Source: DATCKG01 sp036562385
GTDB lineage: Bacteria; Bacillota; Sulfobacillia; Symbiobacteriales; Symbiobacteriaceae
Length of the DNA: 32,631 nt
Direction of reading: 5' to 3'
Assembly: GCA_036562385.1 (NCBI GenBank)
Contig: DATCKG010000106.1
Coordinates: 1-32,631 of the forward strand
Within the stretch, counting starts at the first letter, position 1; the number at the start of each line of letters is the position of its first letter. A model generated the notes under the pieces. The model had not been told where the DNA came from and searched no databases. It saw only the letters and a program-made list of their open reading frames with translations. The position numbers and the translations under genes were made by a program. Shown one piece after another: positions 1 to 6,925 of the stretch.

Positions 1-261
1 GAAATACCCGGACGGCCGCCTCTTTGTGGCCTGGAAAGGCTACGTGTACGCCCTCAAGCCGGCACCGGAACCCGCCGCCTTCCGTTCCACGAACACCAGC
101 AACCCGCATGCTGCCAAGGAAAAGAAAAATGCGGGCGCTACGTCGTCACGTAGGCCCACCAAAGATCACCCCTGGCGAAAACCAGCAGTGATCCCACGCC
201 AGGCCCATTCTACCACATCCGGGGTGACAGGATCACTGACGAGTTTCAGGTGACAAAATCA
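1..261 (+). mobile_element. Right end of an ISNCY/IS1202-like insertion sequence (truncated by the window edge)
   Basis: The sequence opens inside a transposase reading frame and runs into a terminal repeat at about 221-261. Read on the minus strand, that repeat (TGATTTTGTCACC, then TGAAA, then TGTCACCCC) matches the repeat at 32450-32490 that begins another copy at the right end of the window. The two ends are therefore the right and left inverted repeats of the same kind of element, about 40 bp long with a few mismatches and one-base gaps. The family call rests on the N-terminal transposase sequence of the right-hand copy. Confidence 0.75.
2..253 (+). CDS. Transposase C-terminus (partial, 5' end outside the window)
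   Basis: The frame is open from the first bases and ends with TGA at 251-253, inside the terminal inverted repeat. The visible 83 residues begin KYPDGRLFVAWKGYVYALKP, which resembles the beta-rich end of ISNCY/IS1202-group DDE transposases. A low-complexity basic tail follows. Catalytic residues lie outside the window. The match of the adjoining repeat to the start of the right-hand transposase supports assignment to the same element type. It could be a degenerate copy, since the tail is not clearly conserved. Confidence 0.6.
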   Translation, partial: KYPDGRLFVAWKGYVYALKPAPEPAAFRSTNTSNPHAAKEKKNAGATSSRRPTKDHPWRKPAVIPRQAHSTTSGVTGSLTSFR

Positions 262-323
262 CTGGCGCTTGACACACAGCTTGTGCGTTTTTCGCAAGCA
301 CGTCCCGCCTCCGCTGCCAACCC

Positions 324-1205
324 CTACAGCGGTGGAAAGAGAAACTCGCTCCGGGGATCATGCCGGCGGTACCGAAACCGGGCCAGGGCCACATTCTGCA
401 CCGCGTAGCAGTACACACAGCCGTGGGGGCAAGTGTCGTACTGTCCGATGTCCCGGGACTCGTGGCAGCCGCAGTCCGGCCGGTTCCCCTGTGTCCGGGC
501 GGTCACGGGACGCCCGGCCACATCGCTGAGCCGCCGGGCGTCCACGCAGCGGGCCGGCTCGGCGCCGGGCACCAGATAAACGTTTTGGGAGCACACGCTC
601 AGGGCCATGCCCGCGGCCCGGGCCATCTCCGCCAGATCCCGGGCCAGTTCTCGCTTTTCCTCATCCGGGGGATCTTCCCACGCAACCCCCAGCTGCCGGG
701 CCACCCGATCCAGGTTGCGGCGGGTCTTCCGGTAGATCTGGGCAAAGGAGATCACCACCTCGTCCACCGCCCCCTCCAGGGCCCGGGAAAGCCGTTCGAA
801 ATTCCGGCGGTGAAAGTCCGGGGGCGTAAGAGAGGTGACCAGCACCGGATCATACCGCCAGACCACCGTGCGGGGCCCGAAGGTCTCCGCCACCCGACGA
901 ATGTGCTGGACAGCCCGCCCGGCGTCCACCACGGAGGGCTCCAGTGCATGGGGATACCCGGTGACGGTGTAGTGCACCACAAAGGGGTACCCTTGCTCCC
1001 GGATCGTCCTGAGATGGGGCAGAAACGGGCCGAGGTTCTTGGTCCAGAAGACAAACCCGTCCACATCCCCGGGCAGCAGGGAGATGCGGTGTATCTGTCC
1101 TCCGTAAGGATTGATCACCTTGCAGTATCCCGCCCGGAGTCGGTTCATGAACCATTCCCCGTAAAAGGCCGGTATGTCCGTGCGATAGCTGGCCGAGATG
1201 ATCAT
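324..1205 (-). CDS. DUF1848 family protein with C-terminal radical-SAM-like cysteine motif
   Basis: The protein has 293 residues. The start chosen is the ATG at 1205, giving MIISASYRTDIPAFYGEWF, the usual DUF1848 beginning. GGGAGG lies about 9 nt upstream, whereas the longer open frame has no such site. The body contains family signatures such as VFWTKN, VVWRYDP and VVISFAQIYRKT. The C-terminus carries a cysteine cluster: CGC about 35 residues before the end part, then DTCPHGCVYCYA, a CX3CX2C spacing like the [4Fe-4S] site of radical SAM enzymes but placed at the end of the chain. Pfam describes this resemblance for DUF1848. The reaction is unknown. It is divergent from spo0A and shares the 114-bp intergenic region with it. 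Confidence 0.85.
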   Translation of the reverse strand: MIISASYRTDIPAFYGEWFMNRLRAGYCKVINPYGGQIHRISLLPGDVDGFVFWTKNLGPFLPHLRTIREQGYPFVVHYTVTGYPHALEPSVVDAGRAVQHIRRVAETFGPRTVVWRYDPVLVTSLTPPDFHRRNFERLSRALEGAVDEVVISFAQIYRKTRRNLDRVARQLGVAWEDPPDEEKRELARDLAEMARAAGMALSVCSQNVYLVPGAEPARCVDARRLSDVAGRPVTARTQGNRPDCGCHESRDIGQYDTCPHGCVYCYAVQNVALARFRYRRHDPRSEFLFPPL

Positions 1206-1230
1206 GCCGTCGCCTCCCAGAGGGGAGTCT

Positions 1231-1237
1231 TGTCGAA
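1231..1237 (+). promoter_or_regulatory. 0A box (Spo0A binding site), perfect TGTCGAA
   Basis: TGTCGAA matches the 0A box consensus exactly and lies 83 bp before the spo0A start and 26 bp before the divergent DUF1848 start. A palindrome, GGTAT-TTG-ATACC, follows at 1267-1279. I could not place a convincing -35/-10 pair for either gene. The site suggests that Spo0A controls its own gene and perhaps the DUF1848 gene. Confidence 0.55.
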
Positions 1238-1319
1238 GGCTCGGGAATAATTGGCGGATTTTGGCAGGTATTTGATACCCAAAAGAAGGAATTCTCCCCA
1301 TGAACAGGGGGGACTGCTG

Positions 1320-2075
1320 ATGCAGGAGAAACGCACGTCACTGGTCATTGCCGACGATAATCCGTCTCATCGACGGGCCCTGGCCGGCCACTTTCACAGC
1401 CGGACGGAATTTACGCTTCTCGGGGAAGCAAAAGACGGCACCGAGGCGGTGGAAATGGCCGAGTCCCTTCAGCCGGACGTGCTGATCCTGGACGATGTGA
1501 TGCCCAACCTGGACGGACTGGGCGTACTGACCCGCCTGAAATCCAAGGAACGCCCGGCAGTACTGGTGCTGATGTCCTGCGCATCCGACCAGCTGGTGCA
1601 GCTTTACTACCAGCACGGAGCATCCTACTGCCTGCTCCGCCCGACGAGCCCGGAACTGGTGGCCGAGCGGGCCCTCATGGTGGCGGGGCGGCAGACCCCT
1701 GCCCCGAAAGCGGAGTCATCCGGTGAATCCAGCCCCAGCCGGTCAGTGGCCGAGCTGCTCAGGCGGACCGGCGTGCCGGCGCACCTGCAGGGCTACCGCT
1801 ACCTGAAGGATGCGGTGCAGTACGTACTCGATAACGGCGGCGATCTGTGCGGCATGACGAAGGAGCTTTACCCCGCTATCGCCCGAAAGCACAGCACCGT
1901 GCCGGCCCGGGTGGAGCGCTCCATCCGGCACGCCATCGAGGTGGCGTGGAACCGGGCGGACCTGAACGAACTGCAGCGGCTCTTCGGTTCCACCATCAAC
2001 GTCAGCCGCGGCAAGCCCACCAATTCGGAGTTTGTGGCCATGCTGGCCGATCACCTGCGAGGAACAGCCAGCTAA
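1320..2075 (+). CDS. spo0A: Stage 0 sporulation protein A (Spo0A-type response regulator)
   Basis: The product has 251 residues and is a cytoplasmic response regulator that, when phosphorylated, binds 0A boxes to start sporulation. The receiver domain spans about 6-122, with acidic pocket residues D12 and D13 and phospho-acceptor D58 in LILDDVMPNLDG. A short Ser/Pro-rich linker leads to the Spo0A C-terminal DNA-binding domain (about 142-251), with signatures GVPAHLQGYRYLKDA, TKELYPAIARK, RVERSIRHAIEVAW and KPTNSEFVAMLAD. The start is the ATG at 1320, preceded by AGGGGGG. One oddity is that the nearly invariant receiver Lys after beta 5 (usually KP) is Arg107 in LLRPTS. The gene sits between DUF1848 and lysS rather than near spoIVB/recN. 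It could be a second, diverged Spo0A. Confidence 0.93.
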   Translation: MQEKRTSLVIADDNPSHRRALAGHFHSRTEFTLLGEAKDGTEAVEMAESLQPDVLILDDVMPNLDGLGVLTRLKSKERPAVLVLMSCASDQLVQLYYQHGASYCLLRPTSPELVAERALMVAGRQTPAPKAESSGESSPSRSVAELLRRTGVPAHLQGYRYLKDAVQYVLDNGGDLCGMTKELYPAIARKHSTVPARVERSIRHAIEVAWNRADLNELQRLFGSTINVSRGKPTNSEFVAMLADHLRGTAS

Positions 2076-2085
2076 AACCCTGGAC

Positions 2086-2114
2086 TTGCCACTGCCTGAT
2101 TGCTCCATTATACT
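2086..2114 (+). promoter_or_regulatory. Sigma-A-type promoter of lysS
   Basis: TTGCCA at 2086-2091 and TATACT at 2109-2114 are separated by exactly 17 bp, 90 bp before the lysS start. A perfect 8-bp inverted repeat, GCCCGGCC/GGCCGGGC with an 8-nt loop (2128-2151), follows in the leader. It has no U tract and could be a leader hairpin or a weak spo0A terminator. Confidence 0.7.
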
Positions 2115-2203
2115 GTACCTGTACTAAGCCCGGCCATGCTTACGGCCGGGCAACACTACGTGCCGGGCCGGCTGTGCCCGCCATCTCCGGGAGGGAGCAC
2201 TTG

Positions 2204-3748
2204 ATGAGCACGGAATCCAGGCTGTGGCCATATCAGGAAGCCAAGCGCATCGTGGAACGGTGGCCGCAGAAATCGAAATATATCCTGGAGACGGGTTTTG
2301 GCGCCTCGGGGCACCCCCACATGGGGACCATCGGGGAAGTGGTCCGCACGTATTACGTGGCGATGGCCCTGCAGGATCTTGGGAAAGAAGCGGAGATCAT
2401 CGTCTTCTCCGATGACATGGATGGCCTCCGCAAGATCCCCAAGAACATCGACGCACCGTGGCTGGAGGAGCATTTGGGCAAGCCGGTGACCCGCATTCCG
2501 GATCCGTACGGCACAGCCCCTTCCTTCGGCCACCACATGAACGCCGAACTCCTCGAAATGATGAAGAAGACCGGCATCCCTGCCCAGTTCAAGTCCGCCA
2601 CCGACTGCTACAGCGACGGGACCTTTGACGAAGGCATTCGCGTTATGTTCCGGCACCTGGACAAGATCATCGACCTGGTCCTGCCCACCATGCGGGAGGA
2701 GAACCGGGCGGGCTGGTTCCCGTGGCTGCCCATCTGCGAAAACTGCGGCAAGATCTACACCACCCGGGTGGAAAGCTACGACCCTGAGAAGGTCACCGTC
2801 ACCTACTCCTGCACCGGCCAGTTCCGGGATGTGAAGGGCTGCGGGTACCGGGGCACCCAGAGCGCCCTGGGCGGCCGGGGCAAGTTCTTCTGGAAGGCGG
2901 ACTGGGCGCTCCGGTGGTACGTCTTCGGCGTCAACTTCGAAATGCACGGCAAGGACCTGATCGACTCCGCCAAGCTGTCCAGCCAGATTGTGCGGCTGCT
3001 GGGCGGCGAGCCTCCGGTCACCATGTTCTATGAGCTTTTCCTGACGGAGGAGGGCCACAAGATCAGCAAATCCACCGGTGCCGGCATCAGCATGGAAAAC
3101 TGGGGCCGCTGGGGCACCCAGGATTCCCTCAACCTGCTGATGTTCAAGAATCCCAGGCAGCAGAAGCGGCTGGGCACGGACGCCATCATTCGATATACGG
3201 ACGAAACCCTGACGATGCCCAAGGACGATCCCCAGTACCGGTTCATCTACTACCACGGCGACCGTCCGGATCTGGGCGGTCTTCGGTACTCCGACATCAT
3301 CAGCCTGGTCAACGCCATCGGCGTAACGGACCAGGACCAGCTTCTGGAGTACCTGGGCCGCAGTTTCGGACACGAGCGGATTCGTCAGAACGAGGCGTTC
3401 GTGCGGGAACTGCTCACCAAAGCCATTAACTTTTACGAAGACTTTGTCCTGCCCACCCGGAAGACGCCGGAACTCAGCCCGGAGGACTGGAAGCTGGTGG
3501 ATGCTTTCGACCGGCTCATTGACACCACCGACGATCCTGATGCGATCCAGTCGGGTATCTACGATATCGCCAGGGCGAACGGCCGTGAACCCCGGGACTT
3601 TTTCCGGATTATCTACGGCGTTCTGCTGGGTTCGGACAGCGGCCCCCGGGTCGGCGGGTTCGTGAAGCTGGTGGGCAAGGACCGCATCCACGAACTGATC
3701 CGCAAGGCCCGGGAGGAGGCAGGCATCTCCGACACCGCATCCGCGTAA
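2204..3748 (+). CDS. lysS: Lysyl-tRNA synthetase, class I (archaeal type)
   Basis: The product has 514 residues and charges tRNA-Lys with lysine using ATP. It belongs to the class I enzymes, shown by the HIGH-like motif in GASGHPHMG (about 33-41) and the KMSKS-like KISKS at 286-290. A Cys4 metal site lies between them (CENC, then C and C in YSCTGQFRDVKGCGYRG). The helical anticodon-binding region fills the C-terminus. The start is the ATG at 2204 with GGGAGGG upstream. The same frame continues upstream through spo0A without a start that makes sense. Class I LysRS is standard in archaea and occurs in only some bacteria, including spirochaetes, alphaproteobacteria and, to my knowledge, Symbiobacterium. 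The gene is monocistronic, with its own promoter and terminator. Confidence 0.95.
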   Translation: MSTESRLWPYQEAKRIVERWPQKSKYILETGFGASGHPHMGTIGEVVRTYYVAMALQDLGKEAEIIVFSDDMDGLRKIPKNIDAPWLEEHLGKPVTRIPDPYGTAPSFGHHMNAELLEMMKKTGIPAQFKSATDCYSDGTFDEGIRVMFRHLDKIIDLVLPTMREENRAGWFPWLPICENCGKIYTTRVESYDPEKVTVTYSCTGQFRDVKGCGYRGTQSALGGRGKFFWKADWALRWYVFGVNFEMHGKDLIDSAKLSSQIVRLLGGEPPVTMFYELFLTEEGHKISKSTGAGISMENWGRWGTQDSLNLLMFKNPRQQKRLGTDAIIRYTDETLTMPKDDPQYRFIYYHGDRPDLGGLRYSDIISLVNAIGVTDQDQLLEYLGRSFGHERIRQNEAFVRELLTKAINFYEDFVLPTRKTPELSPEDWKLVDAFDRLIDTTDDPDAIQSGIYDIARANGREPRDFFRIIYGVLLGSDSGPRVGGFVKLVGKDRIHELIRKAREEAGISDTASA

Positions 3749-3751
3749 ACC

Positions 3752-3787
3752 AAAGGCCCCCGGCGGAAGGTTCCGCCAGGGGGCTTT
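3752..3787 (+). terminator. Rho-independent terminator of lysS, probably bidirectional
   Basis: A long stem, GCCCCC-GGCGGAA with TTCCGCC-A-GGGGGC around a GG loop, is flanked by AAAG on the left and CTTT on the right. It lies directly after the lysS stop and before the convergent gene at 3800, so it can serve both strands. Confidence 0.85.
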
Positions 3788-3799
3788 GCTGCTGATGCG

Positions 3800-4075
3800 T
3801 CATCCTTCGGAGCTCCCGATGAGAATCAGCAGTTCAGCGGGGATATTGGGCTCGAACTGCTTGTCCCCGTCCTTGCTCTTCTTGGTGAGGATGTACCGGG
3901 ATTTCTGGGGGCTGATCCGCTTCAGGTACTCCCGGGTGTGTTCCAGCGAGCAGAATTTCAACGTAAACATGTCCATCGACTCGGGAGGGGATGTGCGCAA
4001 GCGGTACTCCGGCAGTAAGGTGTAGGCCAGGTGGTCATCCTCATATTGCTGTAGGCATTGCTTGCACATAAACAT
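3800..4075 (-). CDS. Hypothetical small protein with CxxC
   Basis: The product has 91 residues if it starts at the ATG at 4075, chosen because AGGAGG (4086-4091) lies 10 nt upstream. A longer form from 4147 (115 residues) also has an AGGAG site, but its extra N-terminus looks non-coding. The sequence begins MFMCKQCLQQYEDDHLAYTL and has another Cys-His pair in FCSLEH, so a small zinc-binding fold is possible. The rest is mixed alpha/beta with a basic stretch (YLKRISPQKSRYILTKKSK). There is no signal peptide or membrane segment. It converges on lysS. I do not recognise the family. Confidence 0.6.
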   Translation of the reverse strand: MFMCKQCLQQYEDDHLAYTLLPEYRLRTSPPESMDMFTLKFCSLEHTREYLKRISPQKSRYILTKKSKDGDKQFEPNIPAELLILIGSSEG

Positions 4076-4368
4076 GGCAAAAAGCCTCCTCAGCATCATG
4101 CCCGGACCCAACAGGGCAGCGTCCCGGTGGGCGTCCGGCGCCATCATCAGGAAAACTCCTATAATGTTAGTATATCAAATTGTGGGCCGATCGGGGTTCC
4201 TGCACCCTTCCCCGCTTCCGGCAGGAAAACCGTGGCCCTCTGCGAAAACTACCTCTGTGCGGCCCGGCTGCCGGCCGCGAGCGAGCCGTCGCATCCCTTC
4301 CACGATTTGACTCCGTGACAGCATCCAACGGATCTCCCTCTGCAACATGAAACGGAGCGTGATCAGCC

Positions 4369-4893
4369 ATGACCCTCGCGGGAAAGCGCATCGCGTGCCT
4401 GATCGGCGATGACTACGAGGATCTGGAAGTATGGTATCCGGTTCTGCGGCTCCAGGAAGAAGGGGCGGAAGTGGATCTCATCGGTCTGGAAGCCCGGGCC
4501 CCCTACCGGGGCAAGCACGGATACCCGGGCGAGTCCCACAAGGGGATTCACGAGGTCAAGGCTGATGACTACGACGCCCTGATCGTCCCCGGTGGCTGGA
4601 TGCCGGATAAGCTGCGCCGGGTCCCGGCGGTGCTGGAGTTCTGCCGGGAGTTTGACCGGCAAGGCAAGATCATTGCCAGCATCTGCCATGGCCCATGGAT
4701 CCTGATCTCGGCCAAGCTGGTGCGGGGCAAGACCATGACCTCCACACCGGGCATCAAGGACGACCTGGAGAACGCGGGGGCCATCTGGGTCGACCAGCCG
4801 GCGGTCCGGGACGGCAACTACATCACCGCCCGCCGTCCACCCGACCTGCCCGCCTGGTGCAAGCTCATCATCGCTGCTCTGCAGGAAAGGTGA
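4369..4893 (+). CDS. DJ-1/PfpI family protein (protease/deglycase-like)
   Basis: The product has 174 residues, the full length for a single-domain PfpI-type protein. It has an N-terminal Rossmann-like strand (KRIACLIGDDYEDLE) with the conserved Glu17, the DALIVPGGW turn, and the nucleophile elbow in ASICHGPW with Cys106 followed by His107. Members are cysteine hydrolases variously reported as proteases, protein deglycases or glyoxalases. The sequence does not decide between these. It starts at the ATG at 4369 with a weak GGAG upstream. It stands alone, followed by a hairpin and a tRNA gene. The gap 4148-4368 before it shows no gene. TTGACT at 4307 could be a -35 but lacks a good -10. Confidence 0.9.
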   Translation: MTLAGKRIACLIGDDYEDLEVWYPVLRLQEEGAEVDLIGLEARAPYRGKHGYPGESHKGIHEVKADDYDALIVPGGWMPDKLRRVPAVLEFCREFDRQGKIIASICHGPWILISAKLVRGKTMTSTPGIKDDLENAGAIWVDQPAVRDGNYITARRPPDLPAWCKLIIAALQER

Positions 4894-4898
4894 CGGAA

Positions 4899-4924
4899 GG
4901 GGCCGGACAGACCGGCCCCACTTT
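4899..4924 (+). terminator. Probable terminator after the DJ-1/PfpI gene
   Basis: GGGGCCGG (4899-4906) and CCGGCCCC (4912-4919) form a perfect 8-bp stem with a 5-nt loop, followed by ACTTT. The U tract is short, so termination may be partial. Confidence 0.55.
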
Positions 4925-4929
4925 CCCTC

Positions 4930-4958
4930 TTGCGCGGCAGACGCCAAGTCGCTAAAAT
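4930..4958 (+). promoter_or_regulatory. Promoter of tRNA-Ala
   Basis: TTGCGC at 4930-4935 and TAAAAT at 4953-4958 have a 17-bp spacer. The predicted start is within a few bases of the mature 5' end of the tRNA at 4971. Confidence 0.65.
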
Positions 4959-4970
4959 GAGAGGTGCTTC

Positions 4971-5046
4971 GGGGCTATAGCTCAGTTGGGAGAGCGCGTG
5001 GATCGCACCCACGAGGTCAGGGGTTCGAATCCCCTTAGCTCCACCA
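4971..5046 (+). tRNA. tRNA-Ala (anticodon CGC)
   Basis: A 76-nt cloverleaf is complete. The acceptor GGGGCTA pairs with TAGCTCC and contains the G3:U70 pair that marks alanine tRNAs. The D arm is GCTC...GAGC. The anticodon stem is CGTGG/CCACG with loop ATCGCAC (anticodon CGC, reading GCG). The T arm is AGGGG-TTCGAAT-CCCCT. The discriminator A is followed by an encoded CCA end. Confidence 0.97.
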
Positions 5047-5051
5047 GTGTG

Positions 5052-5078
5052 GCGGGAACGCAAGTTCCCGCTTTTTTT
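5052..5078 (+). terminator. Rho-independent terminator of tRNA-Ala
   Basis: GCGGGAAC and GTTCCCGC pair perfectly around a GCAA loop and are followed by seven T residues. Confidence 0.93.
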
Positions 5079-5132
5079 CGTCCCCCTGGCGGGGGCCGCG
5101 CACCGGTGGTACAATTTACCTGATGAGCTTAT

Positions 5133-5161
5133 TTGTCCTCCCCTCCGTCCTCTGGTACAAT
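5133..5161 (+). promoter_or_regulatory. Promoter upstream of the MazG-like gene
   Basis: TTGTCC at 5133-5138 and TACAAT at 5156-5161 are 17 bp apart, and the -10 is extended (TGGTACAAT). The same nine bases, TGGTACAAT, also occur at 5107-5115 without a clear -35, which hints at a second start site. A leader of about 100 nt follows, with a CTCCCA/TGGGAG hairpin near 5180-5205. Confidence 0.6.
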
Positions 5162-5269
5162 AGGTGGCGTCAGGCTGACATGGCTCCCACACCCCCCATG
5201 GGAGTGCAGCGAAGACCAGCCGGCTCGCCTGTTCTCAACCAGCCAACGGTTAGGAGAGGGAACTGAGGG

Positions 5270-5680
5270 GTGAGAAGGTACATGAAGGACTTGCTGTGCG
5301 ACCACTTTCAGCAAACGGTAGGGGAGTATCTGATCCGGCACCGGAGCATTCTGGACGTCATGGCCAAGCTGCAGGAGGCCAACGCCCGGATTAATCGGGC
5401 CGTAACCAAGGCTGTCACCAGCTGTGGCTGCATCAAGATCACAGCGGAAAAGCAGCAGGTTCCGGCCGATTGCCCGCTGGATCAGATCAAGAACTACATG
5501 CGGGACCATGTCAGCGGAGAGCTTTGTGAGCACTGCCGTGAGGTGCTGGAGGCAGAAATCGGCAACACCCTGTTCTACCTGGCGGCTCTCGCCAATACCT
5601 TTGACCTGAACCTTTACGACATGATGCTCAAGGAGCACAAGAAACTGACTGCCCTTGGCGTCTTCAATTTTGCAGACTGA
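5270..5680 (+). CDS. Conserved Firmicutes protein with MazG-like helical fold
   Basis: The product has 136 residues. The start taken is the GTG at 5270, with AGGAGAGGG 9 nt upstream. An in-frame ATG at 5282 is the alternative. The protein looks all-helical. The N-terminal half contains AVTSCGCIKI. The C-terminal half contains CEHCREVLEAEIGNTLFYL and then ANTFDLNLYDMMLKEHKK, which resembles the last two helices of MazG-type nucleotide pyrophosphohydrolases. In those enzymes the motif ends ExxD; here it reads EIGN, so one usual metal ligand is Asn. Four cysteines (SCGC and CEHC) could bind a metal. The family is common in Firmicutes but I know no assigned role. It converges on disA. Confidence 0.75.
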   Translation: MRRYMKDLLCDHFQQTVGEYLIRHRSILDVMAKLQEANARINRAVTKAVTSCGCIKITAEKQQVPADCPLDQIKNYMRDHVSGELCEHCREVLEAEIGNTLFYLAALANTFDLNLYDMMLKEHKKLTALGVFNFAD

Positions 5681-5688
5681 ACAGAAAG

Positions 5689-5716
5689 GCCCGAGCCGAT
5701 CTGCCGCTCGGGCTTT
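5689..5716 (+). terminator. Bidirectional terminator between the MazG-like gene and disA
   Basis: GCCCGAGC (5689-5696) and GCTCGGGC (5706-5713) are followed by TTT. On the minus strand the same stem is followed by CTTTCTGTT, so it can also end the disA transcript. Confidence 0.8.
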
Positions 5717-5726
5717 GGCGCGTTTT

Positions 5727-5746
5727 GGGGCCCCGAGCGGGGCCCC
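5727..5746 (+). terminator. Second hairpin before the disA stop
   Basis: GGGGCCCC, loop GAGC, GGGGCCCC is a perfect stem whose arms are themselves palindromic, followed by TTGTT on the plus strand. It lies 3 nt from the disA stop and probably reinforces the neighbouring terminator. Confidence 0.5.
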
Positions 5747-5749
5747 TTG

Positions 5750-6820
5750 TTACAGCTGTCGATCCAACAGAATCTGCTCCCGCAACCGCCTCAGCCCCTC
5801 CTGAATCGCCCGGGCCCTCACCTCGCCGATCCCATCCACCTCGTCCAATTCCTCCAGGGAGGCTTTCATAATGCGCGGCAGGCTGCCGAAATGGGCGACC
5901 AGGTTTTCGATCACCTGCATGGGGAGCCGCGGGATCTTACGCAGCAGGCGGTAACCCCGGGGGCTGACCGGGGAGTCCAAGACGCTGGGAGCAGATCCCA
6001 TCCCCAGGATGCGGGCGATGGTGACAAGATCCAGCAAGTCCTCACTGGGGCAACCGGCCAACTGTTCCCGGATCTGGCCCACGGTCTTGTTCCCTTCCCC
6101 GCTCATGTAATCTCGCAGGACCAGGTTGCCTTCCTCGGCCACGTTGGCCACCAGTTCCTCCAGTTGCATGCTGACCAGCCGGCCCTCGGTGCCCAGTTCG
6201 TAGATGTAGCGTTCGATCTCGCAGACGATCCGGCGCACCATTTCCGTCCGCTGCACGACCCGGACCACATCGGCCACGGTGGCCAGGTCCTCCAGTTCCA
6301 GGGCAGACAGGTTGGTCAGGGCCTGGGAAAGCACGCTCTTGTACTTCTCCAGGGTCTGCAGCGCCTGGTTCGCCTTGGTGAGGATCACGGAGATATCCCG
6401 CAGGACGTACCGCATGTTCCCCTTGTACAGGGAGATAATATTGCGCCGTTGGGAGATGGCAATCACCAGGGCGCCCGTCTGCCGGGCAAACCGCTCCGCG
6501 GTGCGGTGGCGGATGCCGGTCTCCACCGTGGGGATGGAAGGGTCCGGCATCAGCATCGCGTTGGCCCTCAGGATGCGGCGGCAGTCCGGCGTCAGTACCA
6601 CCGCACCGTCCATCTTGGCCAGTTCATACAGACTGGCCGGCTGGAACTCGGAGTCCAGCCGGAACCCCCCGTCCACCAGCGTCATGACTTCCGGGCTGTC
6701 CCCTACCACGATCAGTGCACCGGTGCGCGCCCGCAGGATCGATTCCAGCCCTTCCCGCAGGGGCGTGCCTGGGGCCACAATTCGCAGTGCCTTCCAGAAG
6801 TCATCACGCTCGTTGGCCAT
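5750..6820 (-). CDS. disA: DNA integrity scanning protein DisA, diadenylate cyclase
   Basis: The product has 356 residues and makes cyclic di-AMP from two ATP molecules while scanning DNA for branched structures. The DAC domain (about 5-145) carries the catalytic DGA motif at 71-73 and RHR at 104-106 (GIRHRTAERF). A helical linker follows. The C-terminal RuvA-like helix-hairpin-helix domain (about 290-356) contains LEELDEVDGIGEVRARAIQ and binds DNA. The ATG at 6820 has AGGAGG 8 nt upstream. It is the last gene of the ctsR operon, in its usual place after radA. The 105-nt gap before it has no strong hairpin. Confidence 0.97.
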   Translation of the reverse strand: MANERDDFWKALRIVAPGTPLREGLESILRARTGALIVVGDSPEVMTLVDGGFRLDSEFQPASLYELAKMDGAVVLTPDCRRILRANAMLMPDPSIPTVETGIRHRTAERFARQTGALVIAISQRRNIISLYKGNMRYVLRDISVILTKANQALQTLEKYKSVLSQALTNLSALELEDLATVADVVRVVQRTEMVRRIVCEIERYIYELGTEGRLVSMQLEELVANVAEEGNLVLRDYMSGEGNKTVGQIREQLAGCPSEDLLDLVTIARILGMGSAPSVLDSPVSPRGYRLLRKIPRLPMQVIENLVAHFGSLPRIMKASLEELDEVDGIGEVRARAIQEGLRRLREQILLDRQL

Positions 6821-6925
6821 CCCGTGTCCTCCTGATGGTGGACCTGCGCCAGTTTCGTGTCAGACAACTTCTACAGATAAAACCAAAATCCTGCACATGC
6901 GCTTCTTGCGCGATCCTTCCCCACT

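Noticed and set aside
2115..2203. T-box riboswitch in the lysS leader
   Set aside because: The leader is under 90 nt, with one 8-bp hairpin and no AGGGTGG-like T-box sequence.
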